Counted from the first letter of the stretch, positions 1-12,285 are shown. The stretch: 64,000 nucleotides of DNA from Ramazzottius varieornatus (GCA_001949185.1 BDGG01000013.1:186001-250000); one strand, 5' to 3'. The notes: generated from the sequence alone by a model not told the origin. Made by a program: numbers and translations.

Positions 1-3000
1 CCAGGTTGAAGGTGACCATATCACCGGGAAGAAAGTGGACGGGGGACATGTTAATCAGCAGGGCCGTACCGAATGGTCCATTGGGTGACTTCTTGGGCAG
101 CACTGGGGAGATGGAAGTCTTCGGTGAGAGACCTGGTCGGTATATCATTGGAATCTATAAAGATACACAGCATTATAATTATGGATGAGTTTAATGGAAT
201 AAACAGACGGAAACGTGAGGAGGTACTTTGACAATGAGGTTGGTACTGAGATCCATGGCTTTTATACAGTGGTTGTTCGTGTCGGCGATGAAGAGGACAT
301 TGCGGTCTTCCAGCTCGACCAAGGCTATACCGTTGGGTTCGTCAAAGTGTCTGTCGGTGGATGACAGTGTCGCACCATCGACAGCGACCTCTGCGTCTTT
401 CGGTCGTCCAGCACCGGCGATGGTCTGACACTGCCGAGTGGCTACGTCGACGGCTTTGATCTGAAAGTTCGGAGAAAAGACCTTGTCCACCCAGGTTCAC
501 AAGACCCGACATTGAACATTGAACGGGGTCGACATTGAAAGGGAGAGTAAAAATAATTTACGGTGATGTACCTTGTGGTTGTAAGAGTCGGCTACGAATA
601 ATTTCTGCAGTTTCGGCGAGTAAACGCAGTGCAGAGGATGTTGAAGCCTGACATCGCCACCCACGGCATCCACATCGCCAAAGGCAAACAGATCCTGAGA
701 AGATTCAAAGTTGGAAAACCGACATACACAGACAATCGCACAACACTGTAGGAAATTCCGCTACACCACATCAGCCACACAAATATAGAGCTGGCAAGAA
801 GATTATAGAATTCATTCACCAAATTTGACGGTTTAATGTCCGCACAATTTCTACCATTTTCAAATCTATTCCTGAGCAAAATTTCAATATTCGGTCGCCT
901 TTAACAAATGGTGGTTGAAACATTCAAAACTGGGTTTGCGGTTGATATGTTATAATAGTCATACGTACTGTAGGGTCCCGTGAGCCTCCAACGAGGTTCT
1001 TGACACCTCCTCCCGTCAGCGACACCACTCTGACCGTTGAGCTCTCGGCATCAGCCACGAAGAGGTTCATGCCTCCTTTGTCCCAGCACAAACCGGAAGG
1101 TTGAGCGAAGCCGGCTTTGAAACCGTACATATTGTTGCGGTGTTCTTCTTGTCCGCTACCGTACAGCGACAAACACAGCCCTTTCGGAAACGCCCTGCCA
1201 CATACATGAAACGATCAAGCTTAGCACACAAACCACGAGCTTCGTAAACAGATTCGACAAGGCGGGCTTTCCAAGTGGCGCACGATCGCAGTCAATAATA
1301 CGGAAACATGCGCCACTTGAGAAAGCAATCTTCAAGAGATTGTCATTTCAAGTGGCGCATATTCACAGTTAGCAACACTGGCGACTTGCGCCATCTGGAG
1401 AAGCTCGACAGGATTCCCTTTTTCCCCAGTGGCGCACGATCACAGACAACAACACCGAACACGTGGGTCGCTGGTAAAGACAATCTTGTCGAGGTTGTAT
1501 GTCGAGCTCGAATTTATCCGAAAGCCATTCATGGACCTACTCTTGCCGTTTGTACCACTGGACGCCATCCCGAAGAGCCAGCAGCCATATTTGATGGCAG
1601 CCAGACATGGCGATCAGCAAGCAGTCGGGGTCATAGGGTGGCGCTGCTTGCGAGCTGACCAGGCAGACGTCCCACGGAGTGTTGAGGCTCTGGTGGATAC
1701 CGATGGCACCTCCTTCCTCATCATTCCCCATCTGACCGTTGCCGGCCAAGGTTGTCACGGTTTTAGCCAGTAGATCGATCTACAAAAGCCACACCTGATC
1801 AAACACCCCTTCCTAATAAGGTTTCCTTGTATAGGTGGACCACCCGACCATGGCTACGCTTTCCCCAATGAAGGAAAGCGTATCAGAAGTTCTTGGTAGA
1901 CCAAGTACTGCAGGAGCGCAGCCCGTATCGTAATTATACACCTATAAACACCCGAGGTCTTCTTTCAGCGCGGTTGAAATTTCACCAAGTTAGGTTTTCT
2001 TTTATGGTGGAACTTCCCTTATTTGTACTAAAACGGACCGCTGTTACCAACCTACTCACAACAAAGATGCTTCTGCTACTGGCCAAGCTATTGTCGACCG
2101 TGCTGCTTCTAACCCCCTTTCCTTGCTTCCACCGGAGAGGGTACGCCGGATGTCTTACTTCAAAAATTGCTGAACTCATATCCCACCCCCATGCCTAATC
2201 GTTTTTAGCACAAAGAGCGTCGCCTGTCCGATATGTTTCACATGCCAGAGATGGGTCGCATATCGAGCTACGGAATCCGTCAAGGGAGCTAACTAGACGA
2301 CTATCTCGGCTCTATGCTGTCGAATTACACGTGTTGCGCAGGGATGTGTAGTCTCAACGTGGGCGTATGATTCGCAGCCTACAACGTCAGAACCAAACGT
2401 AAGCAACTGCTAGAGTGGCTACAGGTATATTACCGTACCCGAGTAACCGTAATTTGGCGCTTCACATCATGACCATGCGAGGATGTGGTGCATTTTCAGA
2501 GTTCACCCGCGAAATTCGAAATTTTTTTGCGGTTGCGCTTTCATCTTTATTCTTTTCCAGACTTGACGAGTCAAACAGTTACCTCTCTGATGGCGTGGTT
2601 ACCGGCATCGGCGACGTAGATGACGTCCTTGTGCCACGCAAGGCCTTGAGGTGAAGAGAACGTCGCAGTCTTGAAGGCTCCATCCTCGAAGCCTTTCTCT
2701 CCGCTGCCGACAACATCCTTGAATTTATCAAGAGACCTCAATTATAACCAAGCGAAAAACTGAAATCGCCATACGATAAAATCGATTTCGAAGAGTACCA
2801 GTATAAGGCCGACGTTGGTAGAGATCACTATTCGGTGATGGCCAGTGTCCGCTATGGCCAGTAAAGACCCATCTTGCGACGTACAGAGCTTGGACGGAAA
2901 GGAAAGAAGGCTCGGTTGAATGTTGTTCCGTTCAAGCCGGATCGGGAGGGAATGCGGAGTGATGCGACGCTGGGACTTAAAGTACTCCAGGCCGATCTTG

Positions 3001-3990
3001 ACCGAACTGAAAAGGCAGGTGCGGTGATCCTCACCAATGAGGATGAACAAGATCTATAGAAGAAACAGTCACCATCAGAATCTATTTTGCGATAAATTTA
3101 TTTCGATTTAGAACTCGATAAAACGTGAGAAGAAGCCAAGTACTTCGCCTTCGGGACCGAGAACGACCAAAGTAGGCCAGCAGTTGACGAACAGCATCTG
3201 CCATAGTTTACACTGGGCGTCGTTAACGACGGGATGCTCAATGTCGCTTCGTAATACCGCGTTCAAAACTCCAGAAGAATCCTTTTCATGCTCGAATTTC
3301 GGGGAATGGACACCTGTCGAGAAAAGAACAGTATAGCGTTACTCGCTCGAGCAACTCCAGCTTCCGGGAACCATGCAAAAGCACGCGCATAACATACGAC
3401 ATGATATCAGCACACGTCCAAAGTAACTCATGACGTTAATGCGCAATAGCACGTGTTTATGCTGTAATAGATTACGTCATGCGCGACTTGCGAGAATGCA
3501 GTGTAAAATCGTACCGACGATAACCAAGCCGTCTTCCACGGAATACAAGCGTTCCAGCTCATGCAAATCCGACAGAACATGCTAGAGAGGTAAAAGAATA
3601 TCGAGAAGTTTAACAATTCACACAAGTTGGAGTGGAAGAGTACCTGAGGCGTACCTGACAGTTGACACAGCAGTATGTGAAGAAGTCCAAGACGACCACT
3701 TTGCCTCGTAAGTCTGTGTGGAGACTTAGGGGACGCGTTACATTAAACCAGTCCAAACCTGGAAAGAAACAGCTCTTCATGCTGGTCACATCTTGGGAGC
3801 TAAAACACGGAGCGGCCTTACCTGGTTCAAAATCAGCAGAGATAACTCGATGACTGCTACTCCAGTGCTTGATGTGGTCCAAGATCAGCTCGCGAACCTC
3901 TTCGTGCTGCGCAGCCGTCTTCTGCTTCATCGCTACCAGCAACTCAAAGTTCGCTCGAAAGATGGGCAAGGTATTCGTGTCGTCTGCCAT
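1..3990 (-). CDS. NHLRC2: NHL repeat-containing protein 2, 3' end truncated by the window edge
   Basis: Eleven exons on the minus strand: 3822-3990, 3655-3758, 3515-3581, 3144-3313, 2799-3053, 2583-2717, 1556-1779, 969-1194, 572-694, 227-460 and 1-154 (continuing left). Every junction keeps frame. The N-terminal thioredoxin-like domain carries the family redox motif CCVNC (after VVLDFFTY) and the cis-proline segment [10 protein letters not shown]. Six-bladed NHL propeller signatures follow ([53 protein letters not shown]), with [10 protein letters not shown] typical of NHLRC2. Exon 11 starts the C-terminal beta domain ([14 protein letters not shown]). The start at 3990 (MADDTNTLP) is the first Met in frame before the conserved helix. 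The 361-bp intron 1195-1555 holds a trimer of the foldback repeat. Human NHLRC2 is needed for viability and is linked to FINCA disease. Orthology is secure. Confidence 0.95.
1246..1500. repeat. Foldback GGCGCAC repeat, tandem trimer in an NHLRC2 intron
   Basis: Three successive hairpin units. Each pairs a left arm like CAAGTGGCGCACGATC with a right arm like CATGCGCCACTTGAGAAA, about 30 bp apart. The outer flank matches the family (ATTCGACAAGG on the left, AATCTTGTCGAG on the right). Units sit near 1265-1330, 1350-1400 and 1425-1500, and the third is the most decayed. Confidence 0.8.
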
Positions 3991-4353
3991 GACAAGTAGA
4001 CTTCCGAAGCGCCCACAAACTCTACAGACCTGGAAGTGTTTCAGGGGCCCAGGAATGTGAACTAACTGAATTTCCAGGATTACGGGTTTATGGCCCAGAT
4101 ATGCTGACTCACGAGTCACGATGACAGTTCACGCGACATGATACTTCATGTCATGACATGTCATAACATTGACAACAACACAAGATCTCTAGAATCTGTT
4201 TCGAGTTCGTGGACGTCGCTTTGGGAATCGCGATGTTAGACTTTACGGAGAAGCAATTCGAAGGTTGACTTCAAGCGGGCGCCATTCAGCTGGTTGGGTA
4301 AATTGAGTATCTCTCTTCGCTGGTGAAGAAAGGAGAACGGGGTGGAAGGCAGG
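3991..4353. promoter_or_regulatory. Short head-to-head intergenic region (putative bidirectional promoter)
   Basis: NHLRC2 starts leftward at 3990 and the MATH-BTB gene starts rightward at 4354, leaving 363 bp for both 5' ends. It contains a perfect 14-bp palindrome CATGTCATGACATG at 4147-4160 with nearby TGTCAT half sites. No TATA box is obvious. A shared promoter is inferred from the spacing only. Confidence 0.45.
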
Positions 4354-5445
4354 ATGTCTAAAACCGAGGAAGATCGGCATCAGGCATTGCTGACCGCCAG
4401 ATTTGTGATCGACTGGTCACAGGCTTGCGATGGAGAGAAAGCACTCTACTCCCCATCGCAAACTATCGGTAGGTCGACATGGTGCCTGGCAATGATGGGT
4501 CGGCAGAGTAACATGCTGATGCCCGACGGAACCAAAGGGTCAAGTACCTGTGTTTACCTTTGCCATCGTCGCGAAAAGGGTTGGATGCTTGCCGAATTCA
4601 AGTGCACGCAAAAATAAGGTTCGTAACTTCACATATGTTTTCATCCGTTTGTGTAAAACACAGCACAGGTAAAATCGTGAAATGCCGCCCCTGAAACCGC
4701 TATCTATTGCAGTGTGACCGGTGCCTCCACTGCGGAGGAGATCGTGGACTACATTATCACCTATGATGGAAAGCCCCAGTATGCGTCTTACAGCAGTCCT
4801 TTCCTGCTCACGTATGGTGACGCTTACGGTGTCTATCTGGGCTATCCCAAGGCTCTCAAGTTACAGGCTGATGTGGAGTACACGGAAACGAAGAAAGAAT
4901 AGCCACCGGGATGGAATCTGGGGTGGCAGCTTGTTTCCTTTCAGCAAAACTTTCGCACCTTGTACGAGTCGGGAGTTGGCTGCGATTTCGTTCTGGTATC
5001 TTCTGATGGAGTCGAAAAAGCTGTTCACCGCGCTATCCTCATTGCTCGTTCGCCGGTCTTCGCGGCCATGTTCCAGTCAAACCTGACAGAATGCCAAGCG
5101 GGACGCTGTGTCATCGACGATATCCAGTTCTCCGTTATGAATGTTCTCATCAAGCACATGTACTGCGATGTTTCCCGGGAAGATATCCAAAACGGCACGG
5201 CAGCCATCTTCATCGCCGCGGACAAATACCAGCTAGCGTCTTTGGTCAACCAATGCGAGCAGGTCCTCGTCGCCAACATGACGCAGGAAAATGTTGTCGA
5301 CTTCCTCACTCTCGCCGATGGTATCAATGCTCCTTTCCTAAAGAACGCGGCTTTTGGCTTCATGAAGGCTCACTCGGCGGCCATGAAACTTTCGGGAGCC
5401 ATCAAGAAGCTGTGCGAGAACGCTAGCCATGAGCTCTTCACCTAA
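4354..5445 (+). CDS. MATH-BTB (SPOP-like) protein
   Basis: Three exons, 4354-4601, 4713-4872 and 4945-5445, joined in phase 2 then phase 0, giving about 302 residues. Exons 1-2 encode a divergent MATH domain (RFVIDWSQ near residue 15, STWCLAMMG, GWMLAEFN, YLGYPKALKLQAD). Exon 3 is a clear BTB/POZ domain (GCDFVLVSSDGVEKAVHRAI, ARSPVFAAMF, IFIAADKYQLASLVNQCE, VVDFLTLADG) with a BACK-like tail. SPOP-type proteins use MATH to bind substrates and BTB to bind cullin-3, so this is probably a CUL3 substrate adaptor. Such genes are often multicopy in invertebrates. The GTGCAC and GTGGAG donors are weak and were chosen because they restore frame. The start could lie slightly upstream. Confidence 0.8.
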
Positions 5446-5628
5446 GTTCTAACTTTCTTTATGCCTGGTTGAATGACTCCAGCCTTACAATTAAATAGCA
5501 GTGGAAGCCGAATCTTTTCCTAGTTTCTCAATTTTCATTCCTGTTCATACTAGCTCTTGCTTGTAAGACCCAGAATCCGATGAACGCGGAAGCAAACTCT
5601 CAGTTCCCGTGCCACCTTCATTGCAGGC

Positions 5629-5735
5629 TGGGCAAACAAACTCGACAAAACAAGGTTTCCGATGGCGCACGTTTTCAGTGTTCTTGGCTGTAAGCGTGCG
5701 TCACTTGGAAAAACGACCTTCATTGAGTTTCTTTG
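5629..5735. repeat. Foldback GGCGCAC repeat, single copy between convergent genes
   Basis: A nearly complete copy. The left end is GGGCAAACAAACTCGACAAA and the right end GAGTTTCTTTGCC, its approximate reverse complement. The inner arms are GATGGCGCACG and CGTGCGTCACTTGG around a 26-bp loop. This is the only copy not in an intron; it lies between the 3' ends of the MATH-BTB gene and TMEM126. Confidence 0.8.
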
Positions 5736-5906
5736 CCTAGTTCCTATTTCCGGTTCGCTCCTAGCTTTAACACTAGCTCGTAATCTCAACTCAGACACTT
5801 CACAAGCACATAATAATCGTCAGCCTAAAATAGGTCGTAAAACAATAACACTATCAAATTGCCCAAGTACCAAAAACTAACCTGTACTAATCATCAACTC
5901 AAAAAT

Positions 5907-6859
5907 TCAAAATCTATTCTGACCAGAAACAGGCTCTTGAGTCTGCGAAAGAAGAGGGTAAAGAGGCTTCTGTTCCTCATTCGGAGCTTCCACCCTGTAT
6001 TTCTTCTGTAGCAATTTTCGCGAACCATGCTCATAATCCCACACTTTCGCCAGGGACTTCACAGCAAACGATACGAAAACTAAACTAGCGGCCATATGCA
6101 TAACGGAGAAGTATGCGGCCTTTCTCGGTATCCCCTTATTCAAGTCTTTGTAGAACTTCAGCCAGTAGCTGAAATCCTGCCAGCGCGGCATTGCTGTGCT
6201 TCTACCGATGGTGGCGGTAAAGAGAGCAACCGAGGAAGTGGTAAGGATCGGAGCGAGGACGCCGCCGACAACCTGGATACAGGCTGAACGAATCTCGAAG
6301 CAGGTGGGACACATGGCGCTCTGGATGGTGACGAGGGGAGTTAGAACGAAATGGTACTGCATCAGGCCCGTCATTGCCGATGGCAGGAGGATGGAAGGTA
6401 ATGCGCCAGATATGAAACCTATCCGTCCGAGCTTGAGGAACTTCCGGTAGTGGATGTGAAAGCTCATGCCGCTGATCGCGACGAGGCTGCTCAGTATGCT
6501 TGCTCCATACTTCAGCACGAACCTGCAAAATGACGCATGACGTCAGCGAGCTTGCTGTGTAGTTCTAGCCCTCATTGTGATATCTTGCGCAATGTTACAT
6601 GGGCTGCTTGCTTGCGACATGGACTGGCTTGTTGCTCTCAACAGAGATTCCGTGCCGGTTGATAGCAGCTTTTTTGCGTTTCTGCTCGTCCAGCGTAAAG
6701 GAAATTCATAGAAAAAATTCAAAAGAGGAGAGCTTCGACTTACACGTCCGATGCTGGCTTGAAAAGATGAATGATTCCCCATCGCCGCGTCTCGATTTCA
6801 TCCGAATTCTCCTTAAAACCTGGCGGTTTTATCAGCTTCTTCAGCGGATCCTTAATCAT
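5907..6859 (-). CDS. TMEM126: Transmembrane protein 126 (mitochondrial complex I assembly)
   Basis: Three exons, 6746-6859, 6599-6681 and 5907-6522 (phases 0 and 2), giving about 270 residues against roughly 195-230 in vertebrates. The family segment CPTCFEIRSACIQVVGG aligns with the vertebrate CETC..TRSG..G..IGG signature and is followed by SYWLKFYKDLNKGIPRKAAYF, matching the conserved SYW...P..RK region. Three or four hydrophobic segments are visible (near ASILSSLVAISGM, LPSILLPSAMTGLM, ILTTSSVALFTA, AASLVFVSFAV). TMEM126A and TMEM126B are inner-membrane factors for assembly of the complex I membrane arm. I cannot say which paralogue this is. The two N-terminal exons are less certain than exon 3. 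Confidence 0.8.
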
Positions 6860-7213
6860 TTCTAATCTCTACGGTTCCCTTAGTATCAGTCAACGCAGCG
6901 AAGTATCTACCACAGAAGAGACAAGATCCGAGAGGCAGAGGAACAGCGGAGCACCAGACTCCACAGGAAACACTGACATACGGTGATGTAAGCCTTACCA
7001 AAGCAGCAATACAGTGGTGTCATAGTGAGTCATATCATTTTGCCACTGGTTGATTGAACGAGTTGATTTGACTACCCATCGTTTTGGTTTCGCAACCGTA
7101 ATTCCACTCCACCGTATTTTTCGGAGTCCGATTCGCTCGGCTTCTTCTCCATCTTCCACCTTGCTGCCTTATGTTTACCGACTTCTGTGACGACGGAGTG
7201 AAGAAGGAGGACG
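6860..7213. promoter_or_regulatory. Head-to-head intergenic region between TMEM126 and TAF1C
   Basis: 354 bp separate the two divergent start codons, so both 5' UTRs and promoters must fit here. No recognisable TATA box or coding potential. A bidirectional promoter is inferred from spacing. Confidence 0.4.
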
Positions 7214-10200
7214 ATGGATCTCCCGCCGTTCGTCTTCGGAGACTGGCCTGTCCCACCAGCTCCGCGGGAGCGCATCGCGCACATGTACGATCCCAACAAG
7301 AAGCAGATCTTCCCGGCCATCAAAGACGGATACTACGAGTCCATCTTGGAGCCTGGTCCCTTCATTCCCAAGTACGGTCTGGGTGCCGCCAGCGATGACT
7401 GCGTTCTCCGTTCCATCTCCACCTGTATTCCTTTCGGAACCGCTAACCGCGTCGCCAACCTCCAAGATTTGTGCTCACAAACGCTGCCTTTTGCCATACA
7501 GGCTCAGCAATGGCTACGCGATTACCTAGGCAAGGGCCCTGTCGGAAGGCCTAGAGGCTCGAAGAACAAGAAGGCAACTCCCGAGAAGAAGCGTAAAGCA
7601 GCGAATAATGATGGTTCGGAAAGCGAAGAGAGCGGAAATGACAATGAAGATGAGAACGACGTTGACGGAAAAAATCGATCCGAAGTTCCTTCCACATCCA
7701 CAAAGCCTCCTCCCGGACGGTAAATTTACTACAATGGTCTTCCAAAAGTTTGGTGTTAAAATCTGTTATTCATCTCGCAGAAGAAAATCAACGGCGAGGA
7801 AGACGAACGATCCCGACGAAGGCGAAGATAACAACATCACAGTCGATCCTCTTCTGCCTTTCGTTCCTTTACCCTCCATCATGGAGCCTCGGAAATTCGT
7901 GCCTTACGCTCGTGATGTGGAGAAAGTGGATATCCAGACGAAGCGAGCGACAGCGCGAAGTGGTTTCCGGCGGTTGCCTCTGTTGAATTCACGGTTAAAC
8001 TGGTGGTATTCCGGTGGATGTCTCTCCTACATGCCTCAGTCCCCGGACGACGGGATCTTCTTCTACCCAGAAGGCTGTTTCTCCCAGCTCAAAGCTATTC
8101 CTGTGGATGTTACGGATAAGAGATCTTTCAGACGGATTAAACTGGGCGAGAGGGAAATCCCTTCGATGCAACTGAAAACTCCAATCTACCAGGTAATTTT
8201 AAAGAACAGTGAAGCACAGCCCTGAGTTGCCGGAAGTAATTGCTGGTCAGGGCCGTGCCGTGCTGTTCGGGGTGGGGCACGGCCTTGACTTACCCGAAGT
8301 GCGAGCTCTTCACCTTGCTCTCTGGTTTCTTGCAGGTTTGCACGCATTCTTTCGATGGAGTCTTTCGAGCTCTCATTTACAACAGACTACCAGACGAATG
8401 TGTGGTGATATCGCTCGATCAAAGAAGTGCCGAAGCCCAGATGAAAAAGAGAACCGCGTTTCCATCTCCGCAGAGAGACTACTGGACCCACATCGCACCC
8501 AGCCTGCAAGTACCCGGTGAGGTCCTGCTAGCATCCATGGAAGGTCGAATCGAGATGTGGTCGGTTGAATATGGGAGAAAATTCAACAGTTTTAGTGTGG
8601 GCGAGATGCCGTTCAAGGACGCGGCACCTTACAAATGGACAGGTTCGTCCTTCGCCAAGCGTTTTAGTTTCACAGGGGTGAAAGAACCACTTTTCTCTTG
8701 TTTGTTTGCAGGTTGTTATTTCGGAAGCCATCCGCGGACCGCGTCTGTCGCTACACCGCTGGCCGTAGAATTCTTCGATGCGAGGTTGCGGGTCGATACA
8801 TCGAAGTCCTCATTGACGTTGCTCTCCAAAGGAGCTTACGAAGCGGGTCATGTCATCAACGACATTGTTGCAGCCGGTCCTTTCTCAGGTGAAACTTGTC
8901 ACTAGAAACTAACATTCGGGTGCGACTATGGCAGATGTCTGTTGCTTCCGTTCATAAGCCGCTGACAAATTACCCATAAGCGTAGAAGAGAGTCGTGAAT
9001 ACTGTACGAGATCGCATCCGTGCAATGCTACACATCCACCTTGAAACTGATGAGAGCCGAAGTCAGACATGAAGCGCTCCTGGATTTGTTTCTACTATCC
9101 CAGAAACAAATTCCTGCATTATAGTTTGTGATCTATAAGACCAGAGTTGAAGTATAAACTGAAATTGATCTGTTTACTTTCGCAGGTAGAACTTCCTACC
9201 ACGTGGTGATCAGTACTAAGGAGATCCTCCTGCTCGACGAACGCTTCCCTGGCCATGCTGTCCTCCGCTACCCTTCCCAAGCCACCACTTCGCCATTCTA
9301 CCTTCGAGCCGTAGCCGACGTCATTGGTTCCAACGGTATGATCCTTGCCGGAAGTCAGATGTCCCAGCAAGTCTTCTGCTTAGAAACCTCACTCGGCACC
9401 TCAGGTATGTCTGTCTTCTTTTCCCTTCGCTCATACGAGTTTGTCATTACTGCACCATCAGGCAGTATATACGTTGGCTTCTGTTAGGTTTGAGGGAACC
9501 CACAGTTGCTCGTATGCCTTCCCTGCCCTTCCTGGCAGCCACGCCTCGACAGCTAGGTCCCCAGATCATCCAAGCAGGCATCGAGTTGCCTTTCACCGTG
9601 AGTGACCGTCTGGAGAAGCCACTAATTGGAATGGACGCCGTGGTACAGAGTGGCGGGAGTGGCATGACCATCGCTTCGCTAACGGCACTCGGCGACCTTT
9701 TCTTGCAGTCATTCGAGTTGGTGGACAAGGAGGGCTACATTGTGGATGGGAACCACTGCTACTCGTCTGTCCATTCCGAGGTTCGACTTTACTTCGTTAT
9801 GTCCAGTTGAAGTTCTGCTCGTCCATTCTAGAACAAAAGTAACTCCAAGTTTCTCGAAAGGTCAAAGATAGGTGAACAAACCCAACAAGATTCTTCTCTC
9901 GAGTGGCGCACGCTTCTAGCTAAGAAAACCGAATGTGTGCGCCACTTGAGAAAACTGTCTTGTCAAGTCTGTTTGCCGAGCTCCCATTTTCTGATGTTAT
10001 CATTCTCCTTCTTGTGTTGCAGGTGCAGTTGGGCAAGAAAGAACGGAAACACGTGGAGCAATGGATAGCAGACACGGTTACTCAAGTAGCTGATCCCACG
10101 ATGCATGATTTTGTGGGTCCTTTCACACCAGCTTCCGGGGACAAAATAACCGAGGAAATGGCGGTTACTTTCAAAGACTGCGTGACGGAGGCGAGACACC

Positions 10201-11277
10201 GGAAGCCTCATCCCGACTGTCCACGCTGTCATGAAGTGAAGGGCTATACCCTCAGTCGTGACCAAAACGTAAGGCAAAATTGGCGCACGTAAGACCACGT
10301 GCGCCGTAAAACGCCGAAACGTTCTGCTAGTTGAATTCTCGTGTCTTTTTTCCCAAAGAAAATACCGTAATGCTACCAAATTATCGCGCATTCAACCAGG
10401 TGAACAGTAAACGATGCCCGGGTGAGAGTCAGCGAGGCTAAACTGATAACATCTGATCACACTGGGCAGCGATGACTCATCACGTGGTTCAGTGCGCGAT
10501 AATTTGGTAGCACTACGGTATTTAAAACAGAAGTACTAAAACCTAACCGAGCAAACTCGGCAAGATAGTTTTCCCAAGTGACGCACGCTTTCAGACTTTA
10601 ACAGTGTTAACTTGCGCCACTTGAACAAACGATCTTGTCGAGTTAGTTTGCCCCAACTGTTTTTTGGATATTTTTTACCGCTACTTTTCTGTGTGTAGCT
10701 TCCTGCCGACCAGCGGTGCGAAGTCTGCCGAATGCTCGTGAAAGACGAACGAACCATCCGGCACACAGGACCCAACAAGTTCTGCTACATCGAAGAGAAC
10801 AACACAACAGAACCCGTCAAGCTCCCCGCCGGTCTCCAACGCGAAGACCGCCTCCGGGAGATGGGTCTCTCGAACCGTATCATCCACAGGATACTAACGA
10901 AGTGTTACGGTGAAGACCTGCCGACAGCCGGACTACAGCCTGAAGAGGGCGAACTGCCACCGCCCATCGAGAGGCGATCGAAGAAGAGCGCGCGTCAAGA
11001 AGAACTTTTCCAGACACTGCTACAGGAAGCCGCGCAATTCGAAGGGAGTGACGTGGTAGAAGATGAAGCTGATGGGGATACGGTCATTCTCATGCAGCCG
11101 CCATCGCAACCGGAACCTGCGAGTAGCCGGTGGCGAGGTGGGAACGATGTGGATGAGTTCGACGATGGTCCGCTGACGCAAATGCAACCGCTAGCCACTT
11201 CCACACAACAAGAGCAACCTGCTGGGTCTTCGGCCAAGAAGAGCGCAAAGAAACCTAAACGTCTGATGGGATTCTAA
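7214..11277 (+). CDS. TAF1C: TATA-box-binding protein-associated factor, RNA polymerase I subunit C
   Basis: Eight exons, 7214-7719, 7781-8192, 8336-8642, 8712-8888, 9186-9404, 9488-9780, 10023-10268 and 10699-11277, all in frame, about 912 residues. The call rests on the WD-like core (LLLDERFPGHAVLRY, SLTALGDLFLQSFE, KPLIGMDAVV) and on the C-terminus KKPKRLMGF, close to the KKPRMGF ending of mammalian TAF1C. TAF1C is a subunit of SL1/TIF-IB, the rDNA promoter selectivity factor. Exon 1 carries a basic AT-hook-like GRPRGSKNKK. Two CxxC pairs flank the intron 7/8 junction (CPRC, CEVC), a possible zinc knuckle. The 69-bp intron 8643-8711 is a multiple of three, so its retention would keep frame. 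Introns 9781-10022 and 10269-10698 each host foldback repeats. Confidence 0.85.
9873..9977. repeat. Foldback GGCGCAC repeat in a TAF1C intron
   Basis: Single full copy. Left GAACAAACCCAACAAGATTC, inner arms GAGTGGCGCACGCTTC and GTGTGCGCCACTTGAG, right CTGTCTTGTCAAGTCTGTTT. It lies wholly within intron 9781-10022 and ends about 45 bp before the acceptor. Confidence 0.82.
10360..10523. repeat. Second foldback element in a TAF1C intron (AAATACCGTA arms)
   Basis: Arms of about 39 bp at 10360-10398 and 10485-10523 are inverted copies with about four mismatches. They start AAATACCGTA and run through GCTACCAAATTATCGCGCA. The spacer is about 85 bp. Sequence is unrelated to the GGCGCAC family that lies 23 bp downstream in the same intron. 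Confidence 0.75.
10546..10651. repeat. Foldback GGCGCAC repeat, near-complete reference copy
   Basis: The best-preserved unit. It runs from GAGCAAACTCGGCAAGATAG through CCCAAGTGACGCACGC, a 26-bp loop, TTGCGCCACTTGAACAAA and CGATCTTGTCGAGTTAGTTT to GCC. The two halves are near-perfect reverse complements over about 40 bp. It ends about 50 bp before the acceptor of TAF1C exon 8. Confidence 0.85.
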
Positions 11278-11658
11278 TTTTTCCCAATATTACCCGCGAC
11301 ACTCACTTCGTCTTTCAAAGTGAAGTTCCTTGTTATTTGTGGCAACACGGAAGCTGACGGATAGCTTCAATTTGGACCGACGAAATTGGCTGTTTTTGAG
11401 TTGTCAACTTGCTCAGAATTTCTCCTCTGACGAACTATATTTTTTGATGATTTTTGAAGAGTCATTTCAACTGAAGATTCGTTTGGAGAACCAAAGAACG
11501 AAGAAAGGGCTCGGAAACGTGAATTTATTTTCTTGACGCATTTGATTCTGCTCACTGTTCTTCAATGCTAATCGCAGTTACAGCAAGGTGGTGTTTGCTG
11601 CCCGGAGCAATCAAGGTAACTGGCTTAGCTCATTTGCGTTCGGCTTGTTTTGCGTGAT

Positions 11659-12285
11659 TTATGGGGGTAGGCCGAACTCCGTCGGAGGCGGGGCTGCAGG
11701 CTGCACACGCCGCAAATAATTTTCCTGCTGCCTTGAATTTTCTTTTTGGGGCACAAATTCATTTTCAACGTTCAATGCCGCGTATTCACGACTTTCTCTG
11801 ATTCCTTCCAAATTCTGGACACGTCTCACGGTAAGTCTCGCATATTCCTCCTGATGTGAGAAATTCCAGCAGACTCCGTTTGATTTTATGTTGTAACGAG
11901 AGAGGTTGATGACTGTGGGAGCAAAATTTGCGAAAATTTCACCGACAGAAGGCTGAAATATGGCTGGATCATCCTCGACATTTTTCTGCAGAAGTTTCTC
12001 GATGATCCCGTTTCTCATAAGTGGTGTTAGATTTTAGAGTAGAGTGAGTTAGATTTTCCAGCAAGGCTCCGGGTGGGGATAAATTTTGTTGACGGGATAG
12101 GAATTTTCCATGTTGATGAGGTAATTTTCTGTCGATTATCGCAAATTTGGAAAACAACCCGACATTTTTTGCGTAATGGGATCACGTGGCATAGCGTACG
12201 TTATTAGTTCGCCGTTCGTCACCTGACGTTCATTCCGTAATGTTGGTAGTTTTGCCAATGCTTTTGAGCTAGACCGTGCAGCCAT
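11659..12285 (-). CDS. Unidentified small protein gene
   Basis: The open frame 11659-12018 gives 119 residues (NGIIEKLLQKN near the start, IFANFAPTVINLSRYNIKS, EEYARLTVRRVQNLEG, ending in proline-rich PAAPPPTEFGLPP). It looks coding because it is charged and has no repeats. A Met at 12285 opens a possible first exon (AARSSSKALAKLPTLRNERQ) that could splice in frame, for example from a GTACGC donor near 12170 to an acceptor before 12016. I do not recognise the family. The proposed first exon ends 261 bp from the AT-hook gene start, again head to head. Confidence 0.4.
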
